The translations under genes and the position numbers were made by a program. From assembly GCA_905250025.1 (NCBI GenBank), contig CAJNOJ010000005.1, forward strand, positions 884,999 to 948,998: 64,000 nucleotides of DNA, in the 5' to 3' direction. Of the stretch, positions 49,428 to 60,348 are shown one piece after another. Under the pieces are notes generated by a model. It had not been told where the DNA came from, did no database searches, and was given only the letters and a program-made list of their open reading frames with translations. Source of the DNA: Adineta ricciae (Eukaryota; Rotifera; Eurotatoria; Adinetida; Adinetidae). The stretch's first letter is position 1. The number at the start of each line of letters is the position of its first letter.

Positions 49428-49629
49428 AAGAAGGACTTACTTTTTTGAAACTATGCAGATCGCCAAGGCAATTCTCAACGGATAAATTTGTTGATGAATG
49501 GGCTGTTTGTTCGTTAGTATTATCATCACAAATAACGAATTCCTCGTCCAGAAGATCATCATCACCTGTTTCGGATTCTTCACTTATGCTTGACATCGAA
49601 CAACGACGCAAGTACATCCGATGGTACAT
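46086..49629 (-). CDS. RAPH1: MRL-family adaptor (RIAM / Lamellipodin / MIG-10 / Pico) with RA and PH domains
   Basis: Five exons, complement join(46086..46633,46685..47708,47762..48174,48798..48891,49441..49629), encode 755 residues. An N-terminal coiled coil (EDDLDILLEQLHTLEQRL; LDQALATLTSTLNNVEIEL) leads to an RA domain (RKMFVKIHNDDQSTKNILID, LQPAYDHALIEDLPDLHIYR). A PH domain follows (VLYIKEKSRKIWKKHSCILRQSGIYQL to CQRWMNGIRII). The C-terminus is basic, serine-rich and carries a PKRPPPPLPKK stretch, a candidate site for Ena/VASP or SH3 partners. MRL proteins link active Rap or Ras and phosphoinositides to actin assembly at the cell edge. The last intron (46634-46684, 51 bases) is divisible by three, so the region is also open without splicing; its size and ends make it a probable intron. 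A 5' untranslated exon may exist. Confidence 0.87.
49403..49427. repeat. AG dinucleotide microsatellite
   Basis: About twelve AG units in the first intron of the MRL-family gene, immediately downstream of its exon 1 donor on the minus strand (a CT run in the transcript sense). Confidence 0.9.
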
Positions 49630-51202
49630 TTTGATTCGATTTTAATTGAATATATATATATCTTTTAAAAACGTTTCTCCTTATCTAAAAGACAGAAGAA
49701 AAAAAAGAAATTGAACACTTAAAATTAGTAAAAGACAAGTCTGCACTAATGTTTGCTTGCATACTTGCTCGTCTAATGCACTCAAATATGTAAAATAATT
49801 GAACAAACGTAAGTAAAGGTATGAGGTAATATTATGTGTGAAAATTCATTACAAATGATACTGTGAGTAGCACTTCACGCATGACATACAGAGTAGAAAT
49901 GAAAGTGACAGATGAACTATTACTATTAAGATTATTAAGGTTAACTGATCATCAACTTATCTGTTTTATGTATACGAATGGTCATAAGAATAATTTACTG
50001 ACGTTCTTTCGAGAAATATTGTTCATTTATCATTAGCAACTACTTTGTTTTTGTTAAGATAGAACAGACTCGTTAGTTGATGATGTCTATCAGAAAGAAC
50101 AAGACAATACATTGCCATCAGAATAAATAATCATATTGTTTGAGCCTAAAAGAAAAATTGATGACCAAAGAGCCTTGATGGAACATTAAAAAGGGTCCCA
50201 TACTTCACTTACTTTGCATGTTTTTACCTTAAAAAGTTATACTTATACCATTAGAATGTCTGATTTTCAAAGAATGCATTATAAATAAATGTATGTTTGA
50301 GGTAGAACAGTGAACTATATTTTCTTTTCTTCTCTCTCTCTCTCCCTTTCTGTGTTGCTCCTGTCCTGCACTATGTACTATTATATTCAACTAAGCACTG
50401 TCCGACTGACTTTCTTTTCTTCTTCTCTGTCTCTCATGTGTTCTCACTGTTCATTGTCTGACTATCTCTCTCTCTCATCGGCTGCTTCACATCGTCAAAG
50501 GGTTACTGCATTGCAGTACATATATTATATAGGTTGTGTAGAAGTAATAGTAATAGTTGGAGAATGTTAAGAGTGTGGATGCGAAAGAACAGAGGAACAC
50601 GAAGAGAAAAAGAGAAATCGAAAGTATACTACATTACTCAAAATATATGCATTTGTTCTTTTCCTTATCATCATTTTGTTCTTCTTTTTTTTCTCTTTCT
50701 TTCACGGTTTTTTTTGTCATATTAATGGCCTAGACAAAATGCATAGGTATTGTATCGTTCTAATATCTATCGCTCTCATCCTCTTCACCTTGAACTTCCA
50801 TGACATATAACTATAAAATAAAATATGACAAATCACTGAGTTTCGGTAGTAAATCCTCCCTGCGAACAAAACTTTGCTCTCCTAGGTGATATATTTTGAT
50901 GAACGACCGAGCTGATGATTATCACACTGTATACTTAGTCATTTTTAATACCTGACATGTGTCGACACACGTCGGAGTCTATTAGTTGATCATTAGATAT
51001 TTTATCTCTGAACGCACGTACATCTAAATTCAATACAATCCCATTTAATCAAAATAAGATGAAGTGCATATGGCACGTTTTCACCTCCCTGTGTGTGTGT
51101 GTGTGTCTTTCTCTCTCTGTGCATATATATACATATAAATGTATGTTCATTTGGAAGATATACATAAAGCATTCATTAATTCCTATGCACAATACGATCG
51201 AT
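49630..51202. other. Intergenic region with CT and GT microsatellites
   Basis: About 1.6 kb separating the MRL gene 5' end from the SAM-like gene 3' end. Contains a CT run at 50331-50344, further pyrimidine tracts to about 50475, and a GT run at 51091-51106. No exon or RNA gene recognised. Confidence 0.6.
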
Positions 51203-51781
51203 TTATTTTTGTTTGATATAGAACATTAGACCAATACAAAGAACAGAAAGAGTAGCAATAACACAAGTTGTTTTGAACAATTGATTTGAATTCTTTTTGA
51301 TCACAATTTCATCTGGTTTTGCTTGAATCGATGAAAATCGTTGATGATGAATTTGTTTGAGCAATTCATCTGTGTTTGCTTGTAAACATTTGACGTCCAT
51401 TTCGATTTGATCGATTTGAGAATGATATAAACTATAATCCAAATCGAACGTCCCATCATCTCTTGGCGGCGTTTCATTGTTATTCAACAGTAATTTTAGA
51501 CTAGATATGACTAGATTGCCTTCATTTTCAATACGCGTTAGAATACTGTCGCTATCTTTTATTGATAGGATTGGTTCATATTGTTCAACTGACTGATTCT
51601 TTTGTTGGATTTCATCAATAGCGTAACATAATTTATTCAAATCCTCTGTATTTTGTATGCCAATGTCATTGAGATTAACTAAAGCGAGATCACTAATTGT
51701 ATGAAATCGACCGATTAAGATTGGCTTTAGGTATTCTAAATCAAGAATTTCCAGAAGAATCGACACATCATCCGTGTTCAT
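51203..51781 (-). CDS. Small SAM-like, tail-anchored protein of unknown function
   Basis: Single exon of 192 residues. The N-terminus resembles a SAM-type helical bundle (VSILLEILDLEYLKPILIGRF, then LALVNLNDIGIQNTEDLNKL). A helical, polar middle (about 90-150) has Q/E/D-rich segments (SQIDQIEMDVKCLQANTDELL). A single hydrophobic helix near the C-terminus (TTCVIATLSVLCIGLMFYI) ends in KQK, the arrangement of a tail-anchored ER or mitochondrial outer-membrane protein. No named family is recognised. Its ATG lies 67 bases after the LARS2 stop on the same strand, two bases after a TTTTCCCTTATAG acceptor-like sequence, so it may be the second gene of a trans-spliced pair. Confidence 0.75.
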   Translation of the reverse strand: MNTDDVSILLEILDLEYLKPILIGRFHTISDLALVNLNDIGIQNTEDLNKLCYAIDEIQQKNQSVEQYEPILSIKDSDSILTRIENEGNLVISSLKLLLNNNETPPRDDGTFDLDYSLYHSQIDQIEMDVKCLQANTDELLKQIHHQRFSSIQAKPDEIVIKKNSNQLFKTTCVIATLSVLCIGLMFYIKQK

Positions 51782-51848
51782 ATCTATAAGGGAAAAGTTT
51801 TGACGTGTTTTTGTTTTTTATTCAAAAAAGAAAACAATTAACATGAAA
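51782..51848 (-). promoter_or_regulatory. Compact LARS2 / SAM-like gene junction with poly(A) signal and acceptor-like site
   Basis: Reading the minus strand, the 67 bases after the LARS2 stop contain AATAAA (51817-51822) and then a pyrimidine-rich stretch ending TTATAG (AG at 51784-51785), followed by AT and the next ATG. This is what an operon-type junction resolved by 3'-end processing plus spliced-leader trans-splicing looks like. An ordinary upstream 5' exon is the alternative. Confidence 0.5.
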
Positions 51849-54800
51849 TCAAGAAGTCGGTTTCTTCTTTGGTGGTTTATTCTTTTTCTTTTCAACATTT
51901 GTTTCTATTGGTTCTACATTCGGAATCGTTGGGTCACGTTCATAGATCAATGTTGTACAATAGTCGCCTAATTTACGTGAACGATCCAATTTCAAGCCGT
52001 TTTTTTCGATAAATGCTTTCATTTCTGATTGTTTGTCATTCTCAATCAAATGTCGAAGAACATCTGCCGTTGTCATAGTTGCCAGTTGTGATCGAGAGAT
52101 AGGCATCGAAGAGAAAACAGTCGTTTCGAACTAAACGCGAATTTTCTTCTGCTGGATTTTACGGAGAAACTAAGAAACATCTTACTAGAGCATTGATCTT
52201 GCCAGGATAATCATCAGGTAATGATGGAAACTTTTGTTCGAATAGACTTTTAGTCTAAAGATAGGCATCCTTAACAAACATTCCTCTTTATCTCAAGATT
52301 GATTTTACTAGATCGTAACCATCGATATTCGTTTTCATTTGCTTTTGTAATATAATCCAAAGTTCAGATGATAAACACGGAATCACGGGTGCCATCATTA
52401 CTAGTAGATCACATAGTGATTGAGAGTATTCCTTTGATTGCTTTTTAACGTCTGCGGACACTTTCTAGAATCGAATAAAAAAAAACAAATTCAATGCATG
52501 GCTATGAATAGTATGAAGATTCGTACTCGGAGATGACGTGTTAACTTTTGTAATTCAATGATGGCTGATGCGATACTAAAAAAACTGTCGATATAGAACG
52601 AAACTGTGTAAATCGTATGCAGCCGTTGTTCACGTAATGATGCTTCGATTTGCTGGAATTCTTCATGATTTATGGGCGATTTTGTATCCGGTTTTGTTCG
52701 TGGTTCGATTAAATCAACATAGAGATGTGTGAAAAGTTTAAACCAATTCTGTAAACCTTCCGCAATGCCATCTTCCACTAAAAACAGATACATTTTATAA
52801 CCATGAAAATAGTTTTATTAATGATGGAATGGTGTTCTTCTAAGTTCGTTAGTACGAAGGATCTCCAATGAACTCCGAGCCGGTACGACAGAGTTTATTT
52901 GGTCACGGTCATAGCATGAGGAAAGTTCATGATCATGAGGCACGGTCATTTCTCGGTATAAACTATATATCAGATATTTATGACAATGACAGTCGAACAA
53001 AAATTTCACTTTCGTTCCATGAATGAAACATTGTTTTAGTCTCTTCTGTTAGAGAAACAAGAGAGGTCAATTATCGAAATAACCTAGCACAGCTATTTTC
53101 ATTTCTGTCTTTAATTGTTATTCATGACCGTGACTATGTCTAACGAAAGTCAAACAGGTCACGCTGTTGACTACTATTGATGTAGCCTTTGTTCAAGAAT
53201 GCTTCAAAATACAAACAAATTTCGTCTATTTTCAGCAAGAAATATATTTACGTGTGAAATTGCGTAATGATCGTGGATGTACGAAACTAAGCATTAGCAT
53301 TCGAGTGAAATCCACGCCATACTTGTCGATAATTTCTTCAGGATCAATGCCATTATGTTTCGATTTACTCATTTTGTCCCAATCAGTTTGTAGTGGTTCT
53401 TTTGTTAATGAATGAATCGTTGTGCTTTTATCAATTGTTAACACTTGATCTTTTCTTACATATTGACCACTCAATGTCTTATAAGTTTTACCTTGAACCA
53501 TTCCTTCAATGAATGATTACTAACTATTGGATTTATGTGCACATGATTGAAACTCCTCTTACCGATAGGAATAAATCGTTTGAATGGTTCAATAGAGGTA
53601 CATAGACCTTTTGAGTACATAAAATGTTGAATAAACCGAGCAACAAACAAATGTGTTAAAGCTATTATAAAGAAAAAGAAAGAGATGGTTAGAGTGTGAT
53701 TACAATGTTCAATTACCATGCTCTAGTCCACCGATATAAAGATCAACTGGCATAGATTGATTGACAATATTTGGCTCGAAAGGTTTTTTGGTGTTTTCAT
53801 TATCTAAGTAACGAAGAAAATACCACGAAGAATCAACAAACGTATCCATTGTGTCAGTTTCACGTTTGGCTTCTTGATTTCCACATCTGAAATACAGATA
53901 GTTCCCCATTTTGTTCTTCTTATAGAAACGATTACTTTGGACATTGTGTTTTCAACCATTCATGAGCATTTGCCAGCGGCGAAGTGCCTGTTCTGGACGA
54001 AGATTTGATGTTTTCGATAGGTGGTAACTGAACAGGTAGTTCATTTTCTGGAACTGGAACAACCTAAATCGAATTTCGCGCTTTTCATATGTTAAGATAG
54101 AACAGGATCTTATTTACTCCACAATTTTTACAATGAATCATTGGTATCGGCGTACCCCAATAACGTTGCCGTGAAATACACCAATCATTAAGTTTACCAG
54201 ATGTACGATAACCACCTAAGCCACGCGATCGCAGTTCTGCCATCAATGTTTCAACATCCATCGTCTGTCCAGGCGCTGATGAGTCGGACATTGTTGAGAT
54301 ATTCTGTTGACGTGCAAAAACTTCATCGAACGGATTAGTCGAAGGTGTGCCTAGCAAAGAAAAAAACCGATTTTCTTAATCGATTATAAATCCGCTGCCT
54401 TCTGTCACCTATCTGAACATTTAACATAGGCATATTCGCACGTATTTTTGGACCAAAATCCGCATCGTCATTTATAAAAATCGGCAATAGTTGTTCGGTC
54501 AATGGATGAACAGCATCTGTACGTAAACGTTTAGCACCTGTGTTTGTCTCCTAAAAGAATAAATAAAAGTATATCAGCAAGAAAGCCACGTAGAAGAAGC
54601 ATAAGTCTTACTTCAATTAGGTCTGCTCGAGCTAATTTATGATTGCTTCGTATGTAGAGGTGTGTTACATTTAACAATGTCTCTGGTTTGGTTGTAAATG
54701 TTTCGAGAAAATCAAATTCATTCGTTGGAATCTAATGTATTCAGATACATTTCCGACAATTCTACGAATGCATTAGTGTTATTTATTTCCATCGTACCTT

Positions 54801-57789
54801 TAACTTAAACTGAACATTTACTCCATTACAATCTCCCATCCACATGCGTTGAATATTAATCAAGGTTTGCCAATCATCTTTGTCTAATGTGTCAAGATTG
54901 TCAACGAGGGACTAGTAACAAAACGAACAAGAAAACAACACTAGATCGTATATTTTTACAACATAACACGCACATAGATACATCCATACGAATGAAGAAA
55001 ATGGACATCTAACGATTAGTTATACTATAACATCGTTTCAGTTCATTTAGTGTATAGAAAAACATGTATTCTGTACCATATGGTTCACATTCATATTTGA
55101 ATGGAACAACATACTCATTTAGTAACATTCGAACGAGAACTTTTTCGTCTTCAGGACGAGAATTTCCACCATGATGACGAGGATGATATCGAAATATTTC
55201 CCATTGAATATTCGCTGACATTGGTGAAATAATTTCACCACGCCATCCATTGTTCGCATAGGTGTATGCTTCTTTAGGTGGTGTTTGTTTGTCGCTCAGA
55301 ATGGGTATTTTCAGTAGAGCGATGAATGGAATAACGCCTTCAGCGTGTCCAAAACGCGCGCGAAGAAAATGCTTTGCATCTATCTGCGAACATTCATCTG
55401 AATCGACGAGGAATTCATCAAGTAAGATTTGTGCCATATCGTAAGTTATTGTTTGATTGAGAAATCCCGGTCCTTTCTCATAGTAATCCTAGAATAGAGA
55501 TTTCAGTAGAAATATATCGAGATGATCTGCAGGTCTTCTTTACTTTAGCATCTTGTAAGTAAGCATACCAAGCTGATTGATTTTTCGAAAAGTATTTTTC
55601 GAACAAAGATCCAACACCTTCTTGTTGTAAGTTGGAGCTAATCAAATAAAGAGCATGAAGCATGCGTACGGCATCGAATTCATTTCTTATTGATCTTTCA
55701 GATTCATAATCCACAAAAAAGTATTGTCCATCTACAAGCTTATCGATAAATGATGGTCGATAGAGTTGTTCCAGAATATCTCGAGCCATTTGTTTTGAGT
55801 AAGATTGTTTTTCGATAGATCTTAATTTATTTTTCAACTGTTTATCTTTTTTTAAATATGTTTGATATCTCGCATTGTCATGGAAGAAAAGTAAAGACGG
55901 ATTCGGTGGTTGATGATCAACGAGATGAACAACACTTGGTGGTAAACCTTGAACAAATGCTCGTAGGCTTGCTTTGGTCCGTGACTTGTTACTACTAACA
56001 ACTTGAATACTTTTCGATTCGTTGCGTAGTAAACTTTTGATAAATAGTGGCAGAAGACGTTCTGCTACGCGATGTGCAAGACCTTGCTGTTCGTGTTTAC
56101 CAAGTTCAGACAGTTCGCCACGTCTACAAAAAAGAATGTGACAAGTTAAAAATGCTTGCATAGCAAATTTCGAAATACAAACCCGATTTGATCGTTAACG
56201 GCAACAAAATATTGCAGATCCTCTCCGAATTGTCGACCGAGTTCTGTTAACGCATCTTCCTCCTTTGCTTGAATCCATAGTGCTTTCGTCAGCGTGTCAT
56301 ATTTCCGACCTTCCAATGCCCGTGAACCATGTCGAGTAAAGATCTGTGCGCATACTAGGTCATATTCGGGCGGTGGTGGTGGCAAATCCAAAGCCGCCGA
56401 GGGTGGTTTATAGGGTGTTTTCGTTGAATAAAATGCTGTGCGTACACCAATTGTTTTGTTAAGTACAAAACTTATCAATACAAAAAGAAGCCAAGATATT
56501 CTTGCCTTCATTTTCTCGTAGATAAGAATGATGAAGAAAATAGAAACTGATTGCAAAACAAGAAAATAAACGCATTCATACACGTCACCGAGGGAAAAAC
56601 TAATCTATTCGCATCGCAAATACACACAAGTGGGTGGAATAAAAGAGTGATTCTGATCCTTTAAGTAAATAACGAGCACTGCGCGCACGACTAACATTGC
56701 ATATGAAAAATACGCAAATATTCAATTGGGCACATTGTCTATCTATTATTAAAATCCGTAGGATGTTTTACCTGTGTAAACGCGCGTGTGCGAATGAACC
56801 ATTGCTTCAAGAATTTCTTTTCCACGATCGAACCCGATCGCCATGATCGACCGGCTTCATCGATTTGCTCATCAGCAAGAACAGTTTGATCAACTGGATC
56901 CCAATTAACAGCAGCCTATGAGAACACTTAAATCAGATTCATACGAATTCCTTGCATACTTTCTTTTGATAAACCAATCCTTCACGATATAACATGAGAA
57001 AAATGTATTGCGTCCATTTATAATAATTCGGATCGCATGTTGCTAACTCCTAAATATGTTTATCATCGGAGAAGACTTGAATGAGAAGAAGGGGAATTCA
57101 CTTGCTCGTTTCCAATCAAAACTGCACGCAAGTTGTTTGATCTGTTGTTTCATATAAGCAATATTTCTTCAAATGAAATGAATATTAAATTGCAACTCAT
57201 GTTTTTTTAATTTCACCAAAAACCTATTTACTTTTTCGTCCATTCAACCGGTTCTTCAGATCGTTCAAAAGCTGCATTTTCAGCTGGTAAACCAAATGCA
57301 TCCCAGCCCATACAATGAATAACCTATTTGATATTTATCATGCAAAACACATTGACTCCGATTAATCAAAAAATAAGCTTACCCGATGACCACGCAGTCG
57401 ATAATAACGTGCCAGTGTATCACTCAATGTATACACTCGAACATGTCCCATGTGCAAACGACCGGATGGATAAGGAAACATTGGTAAAACATACATCTTT
57501 TGTTTGTTCTTATTCTCCTTGAAAGCATAGAATCTCCATTAGAAGAAAATCTAATGTGGAAACGATTATCTCACTGGATCTGTTTCGTATTTTTCATGTT
57601 CATCTAATAGCTTAGGTATCCAGTGCCGTTCGATTTCTTTGGTACGCTCTATTGCTGAAGTTTTCGGCTAAAAAAGAAATTCGACTCTGAAAGAATCTTG
57701 AACTTCACTATCGACAATTTTATTCAAGTGATATGTACCCATTTGCCAGTGAGACTGTACAGCGTCCGCCGAATTTGTAAATATCGCAT
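51849..57789 (-). CDS. LARS2: Leucyl-tRNA synthetase, mitochondrial
   Basis: Nineteen exons, complement join(51849..52130,52186..52254,52309..52464,52527..52777,53252..53503,53563..53661,53717..53886,53936..54063,54118..54350,54409..54550,54612..54731,54798..54911,56772..56915,56960..57049,57106..57166,57232..57323,57383..57517,57575..57667,57739..57789), encode 893 residues. Class I signatures: [14 protein letters not shown] (HIGH-type HMGH, residues 70-73) and KMSKS at 601-605. [40 protein letters not shown] and [16 protein letters not shown] are typical of bacterial-type, hence mitochondrial, LeuRS. One intron (57050-57105) is GC-AG. The intron 54912-56771 contains a complete MINPP1-type gene. 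The C-terminus ends in a Lys/Pro-rich tail ([14 protein letters not shown]), unusual for the family. Confidence 0.95.
55009..56511 (-). CDS. MINPP1: Multiple inositol polyphosphate phosphatase-type histidine acid phosphatase
   Basis: Three exons, complement join(55009..55488,55544..56123,56183..56511), encode 462 residues. The chosen start gives a signal peptide ([17 protein letters not shown]). The histidine-phosphatase nucleophile motif is RHGSR at 60-64 and the acid/base motif is HAE at 351-353 ([16 protein letters not shown]), the HAE form being typical of MINPP1 rather than the HD of phytases. MINPP1 removes phosphates from inositol pentakis- and hexakisphosphate in the ER or outside the cell. 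No SDEL/KDEL-type retention signal is present; the chain ends YSITNR, so the protein may be secreted. The whole gene lies inside one LARS2 intron on the same strand. An in-frame ATG 24 codons upstream also exists. Confidence 0.88.
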
Positions 57790-58007
57790 GATTTCTCTTT
57801 GGAAAATCTACAAAATGACCTGTTGTTCAATTAAACTTTAGATCCCATATCATCACTGTGTATATTCTGAAATGAAATCCCATATGAGATTCACCGAGTT
57901 GATAAGAAAGGAGAAAGTATACAATACACCGACTTAAATAAAAAGATCAAAAAAAAAAGAAACAGAAGAGTTCATTTGCGGGAAAAAAAGAGAATAACAG
58001 GAGAGAT

Positions 58008-58634
58008 TCATTCGATTGCCTCGCGTTGATTAGTTGACAAGGTTTTAAAACGTTGGCACAAGAAATTTTGTTTATCTTCATGATCATAACCAAATTGTTG
58101 ATAGAAAGTCACTAGATGATCTTTGCATTCCAAGGAGATTTTATAACAATCACACACATCGCGTGCAAATTGTGTTAACAGATCGACCATCAATTTTCCA
58201 AGTTGTTGTCCACGGCAGCGATCGTGTACAACCACATCTTCCACGCGACCACGCACACCTAGTTGTCGAATGAATTTCTTTTCGCAAACAAGTGTTGCGG
58301 TACCAACGATCTGCTGATCGGAATTAACATCTTCGACAACGAGGACGTAGTATGTGTTCGGACATTGTTTCATTTGTTGAAAACGTTTCAAATAATCATT
58401 GTAAGTGATTGTACCACATTCAGTTAATTGCCGAAGCAAATCAACGAAGCCATGATGGAAATCAGAGAGAGCTAATGGTCGAAGAAGATACTTTTTGTCG
58501 TAAATATTATCGACAAGTTTAGGATCTTTTAATGAATATTCTTTGAAAACAGATTGGAGCTGATTCTTGTTGAATAAATATTCATCTTTATGATCGCCAT
58601 TTGACTTCGAATGAAGACCATTTTGCTCAGTCAT
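58008..58634 (-). CDS. GNPNAT1: Glucosamine-6-phosphate N-acetyltransferase
   Basis: Single exon of 208 residues. GNAT-fold enzyme of the hexosamine pathway that acetylates glucosamine 6-phosphate with acetyl-CoA on the way to UDP-GlcNAc. Signatures: LLRPLALSDFHHGFVDLLRQLT near the start, YYVLVVEDV, GTATLVCEKKFI, and GVRGRVEDVVVHDRCRGQQLGK with the acetyl-CoA loop RGQQLG. CYKISLECKDHLVTFYQQFGY then follows. The length (human GNPNAT1 is 184) is increased by a polar N-terminus of about 30 residues. It has no introns, unlike most neighbours. It lies 218 bases from the LARS2 5' end, on the same strand. Confidence 0.95.
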   Translation of the reverse strand: MTEQNGLHSKSNGDHKDEYLFNKNQLQSVFKEYSLKDPKLVDNIYDKKYLLRPLALSDFHHGFVDLLRQLTECGTITYNDYLKRFQQMKQCPNTYYVLVVEDVNSDQQIVGTATLVCEKKFIRQLGVRGRVEDVVVHDRCRGQQLGKLMVDLLTQFARDVCDCYKISLECKDHLVTFYQQFGYDHEDKQNFLCQRFKTLSTNQREAIE

Positions 58635-58920
58635 GATAATTTTGAGTCACAGAAAAAATTCGGAATAAATAAATTAAGATGAGTGAGAATGAATGGTAAT
58701 GGTAAAAACATACGAGAAGTAATGACTGCTGGTTGATGGACAAATAGTGTCGTCGACGGTAGATGGCAGGAAACATTGAATTCATTCATATAAAATGAGA
58801 AAAGGAACGAAAGAATAGAATATTCGATAAAATCAAAGGAATATATTTTATTCAAAACTTCAACAGATGATATTTTATACAAAGGTAGAAAGAAAAGAGT
58901 CGTTTGTCAGCGCAGTGATT

Positions 58921-59808
58921 TTATAGATCACCATCTCGTAAAAACTTGTTTCCTTGGCTGCCTTCTCCATTATAAGTATGCCGAACTTTTCCAAACGATG
59001 TTCGAGCTTGGCTTTGGTTTGCCGCTGATGGTAATGGTGAGTAAAGGCCCCTTTTCGACGACTTTTGATCGTCATCATCAGCATTTGACTGTGACTGTTT
59101 CGTCTCAGCTATCGAATATAATATATCGCCTAACTGTGTGGCGATTCGCCGCTCATTTGCATTGATGTCACGTGCATCGAGAAACTTCAATGTTGGGATA
59201 CGAAATATCAACAAATGTCGATACCGTTGGTATTCTTCTTCTAAACGATCTTGCGCAAATGAATTAAGATCAGCACCATTTGAAGACACGGAACTGATAC
59301 GGTACGGACAAGCCTCATTTCCTAATAAGGATAGATAGATCAACGTTGGATATGCTTGACGTAATTGATCAACTAGTTTGTAAATATCTTGGAAACGATT
59401 TTTATTCAATGTCAACGTTTGCAGGTTTGGTAATTTAGGAAATCGTGTGTGGACATCATCGAGTTGATTGTCGTCGAGAATAAGTTCTTCGAGGTTTGGA
59501 AAGTTCTTTACGCAACCGAGCGATCGAAAATGATTTTTGCTTAAATCAAGAATCTAAACGAGAAGATCACGACAATGTGAAATCAAAAGCAAATTTTCTT
59601 TTACTTTGGCTCTACTCGCATATGCATCAATTATACTTTGAGGAATATCGTCAAAAGTTGAACCAACACAAGTAAGTCGTTCCGAATCTTCGTCATATAT
59701 AAACTGATTCTCTTCATCGGTAGGATTTATAGTAGAATCGGATGATAGGTTTTCAGTCTGAGGTTCAGCAGAGTCTATTGAATCGGTTCCTTCTCGTTCG
59801 TCACTCAT
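58921..59808 (-). CDS. LRMDA: Leucine-rich-repeat protein, LRMDA-like
   Basis: Two exons, complement join(58921..59553,59605..59808), encode 278 residues from the ATG at 59808; an in-frame ATG at 59913 would add 35. A polar, acidic N-terminus is followed by leucine-rich repeats (ILDLSKNHFRSLGCVKNFPN, LEELILDDNQLDDVHTRFPK, LQTLTLNKNRFQDIYKLVDQ). The LRR cap is IYLSLLGNEACPYRISS followed by EEYQRYRHLLIFRIPTLKFLD. This cap (LSLLGNxACP, then YRxYV, LRFLD) matches LRMDA (C10orf11), a melanocyte differentiation-associated protein with a Rab-related role. The C-terminus is Ser/Gln-rich. Other short LRR proteins share the cap, so the name is provisional. Confidence 0.75.
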
Positions 59809-60348
59809 AATGTCGTTGTTAACACTACCTGAGTATGCTGATATGTAGTCAGATGATATTGTTAATGCTTCGAAATGATGATGAAGTAAGAAGTAACATG
59901 AAAGAGAATGCATAAACAATGATAAGGTATCACAGTAGAAAAACGAAAACCGAATTTCGTTTTGTTTTATTTCGACATATATATATCAGCGACGTGAAAA
60001 TTTAAAAAAATCGCATGAGAAGAGTTTTTGAGTAAAATGATTATATCAGTAAATAAAAGTCCATATCAAACCGGTTGACTTCGAAATGAAAAGTATAATT
60101 TATCAAAAGATGCTCAGTTATGTCCATGGACAAACTATATGTAACTAGATCGAGATAAGTACTTTGTTCGTTGCAGTTAGCAGAGTTTGTTGTTTATGTT
60201 TTCATGAGTACTCTTACTCTTCAGGTGAGTAACCGATAACAGAACGTTCGAACTGACGAACGACTTATGAAAGATCCTCTTCGACTGAATGAAAAGTATA
60301 TTGGAAGAAGTCAAGTTTATTTTTATTAAGTCATTGTCAAGTTTTGTT
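59809..60348. other. Intergenic region upstream of the LRMDA-like gene
   Basis: About 540 bases, AT-rich, between two minus-strand genes. It contains an alternative ATG at 59913 of the LRMDA-like frame. No other feature recognised. Confidence 0.5.

Noticed and set aside
58008..58634. Horizontal transfer of the intronless GNPNAT1
   Set aside because: The protein resembles animal and fungal enzymes, and single-exon genes occur elsewhere here; nothing in composition sets it apart by eye.
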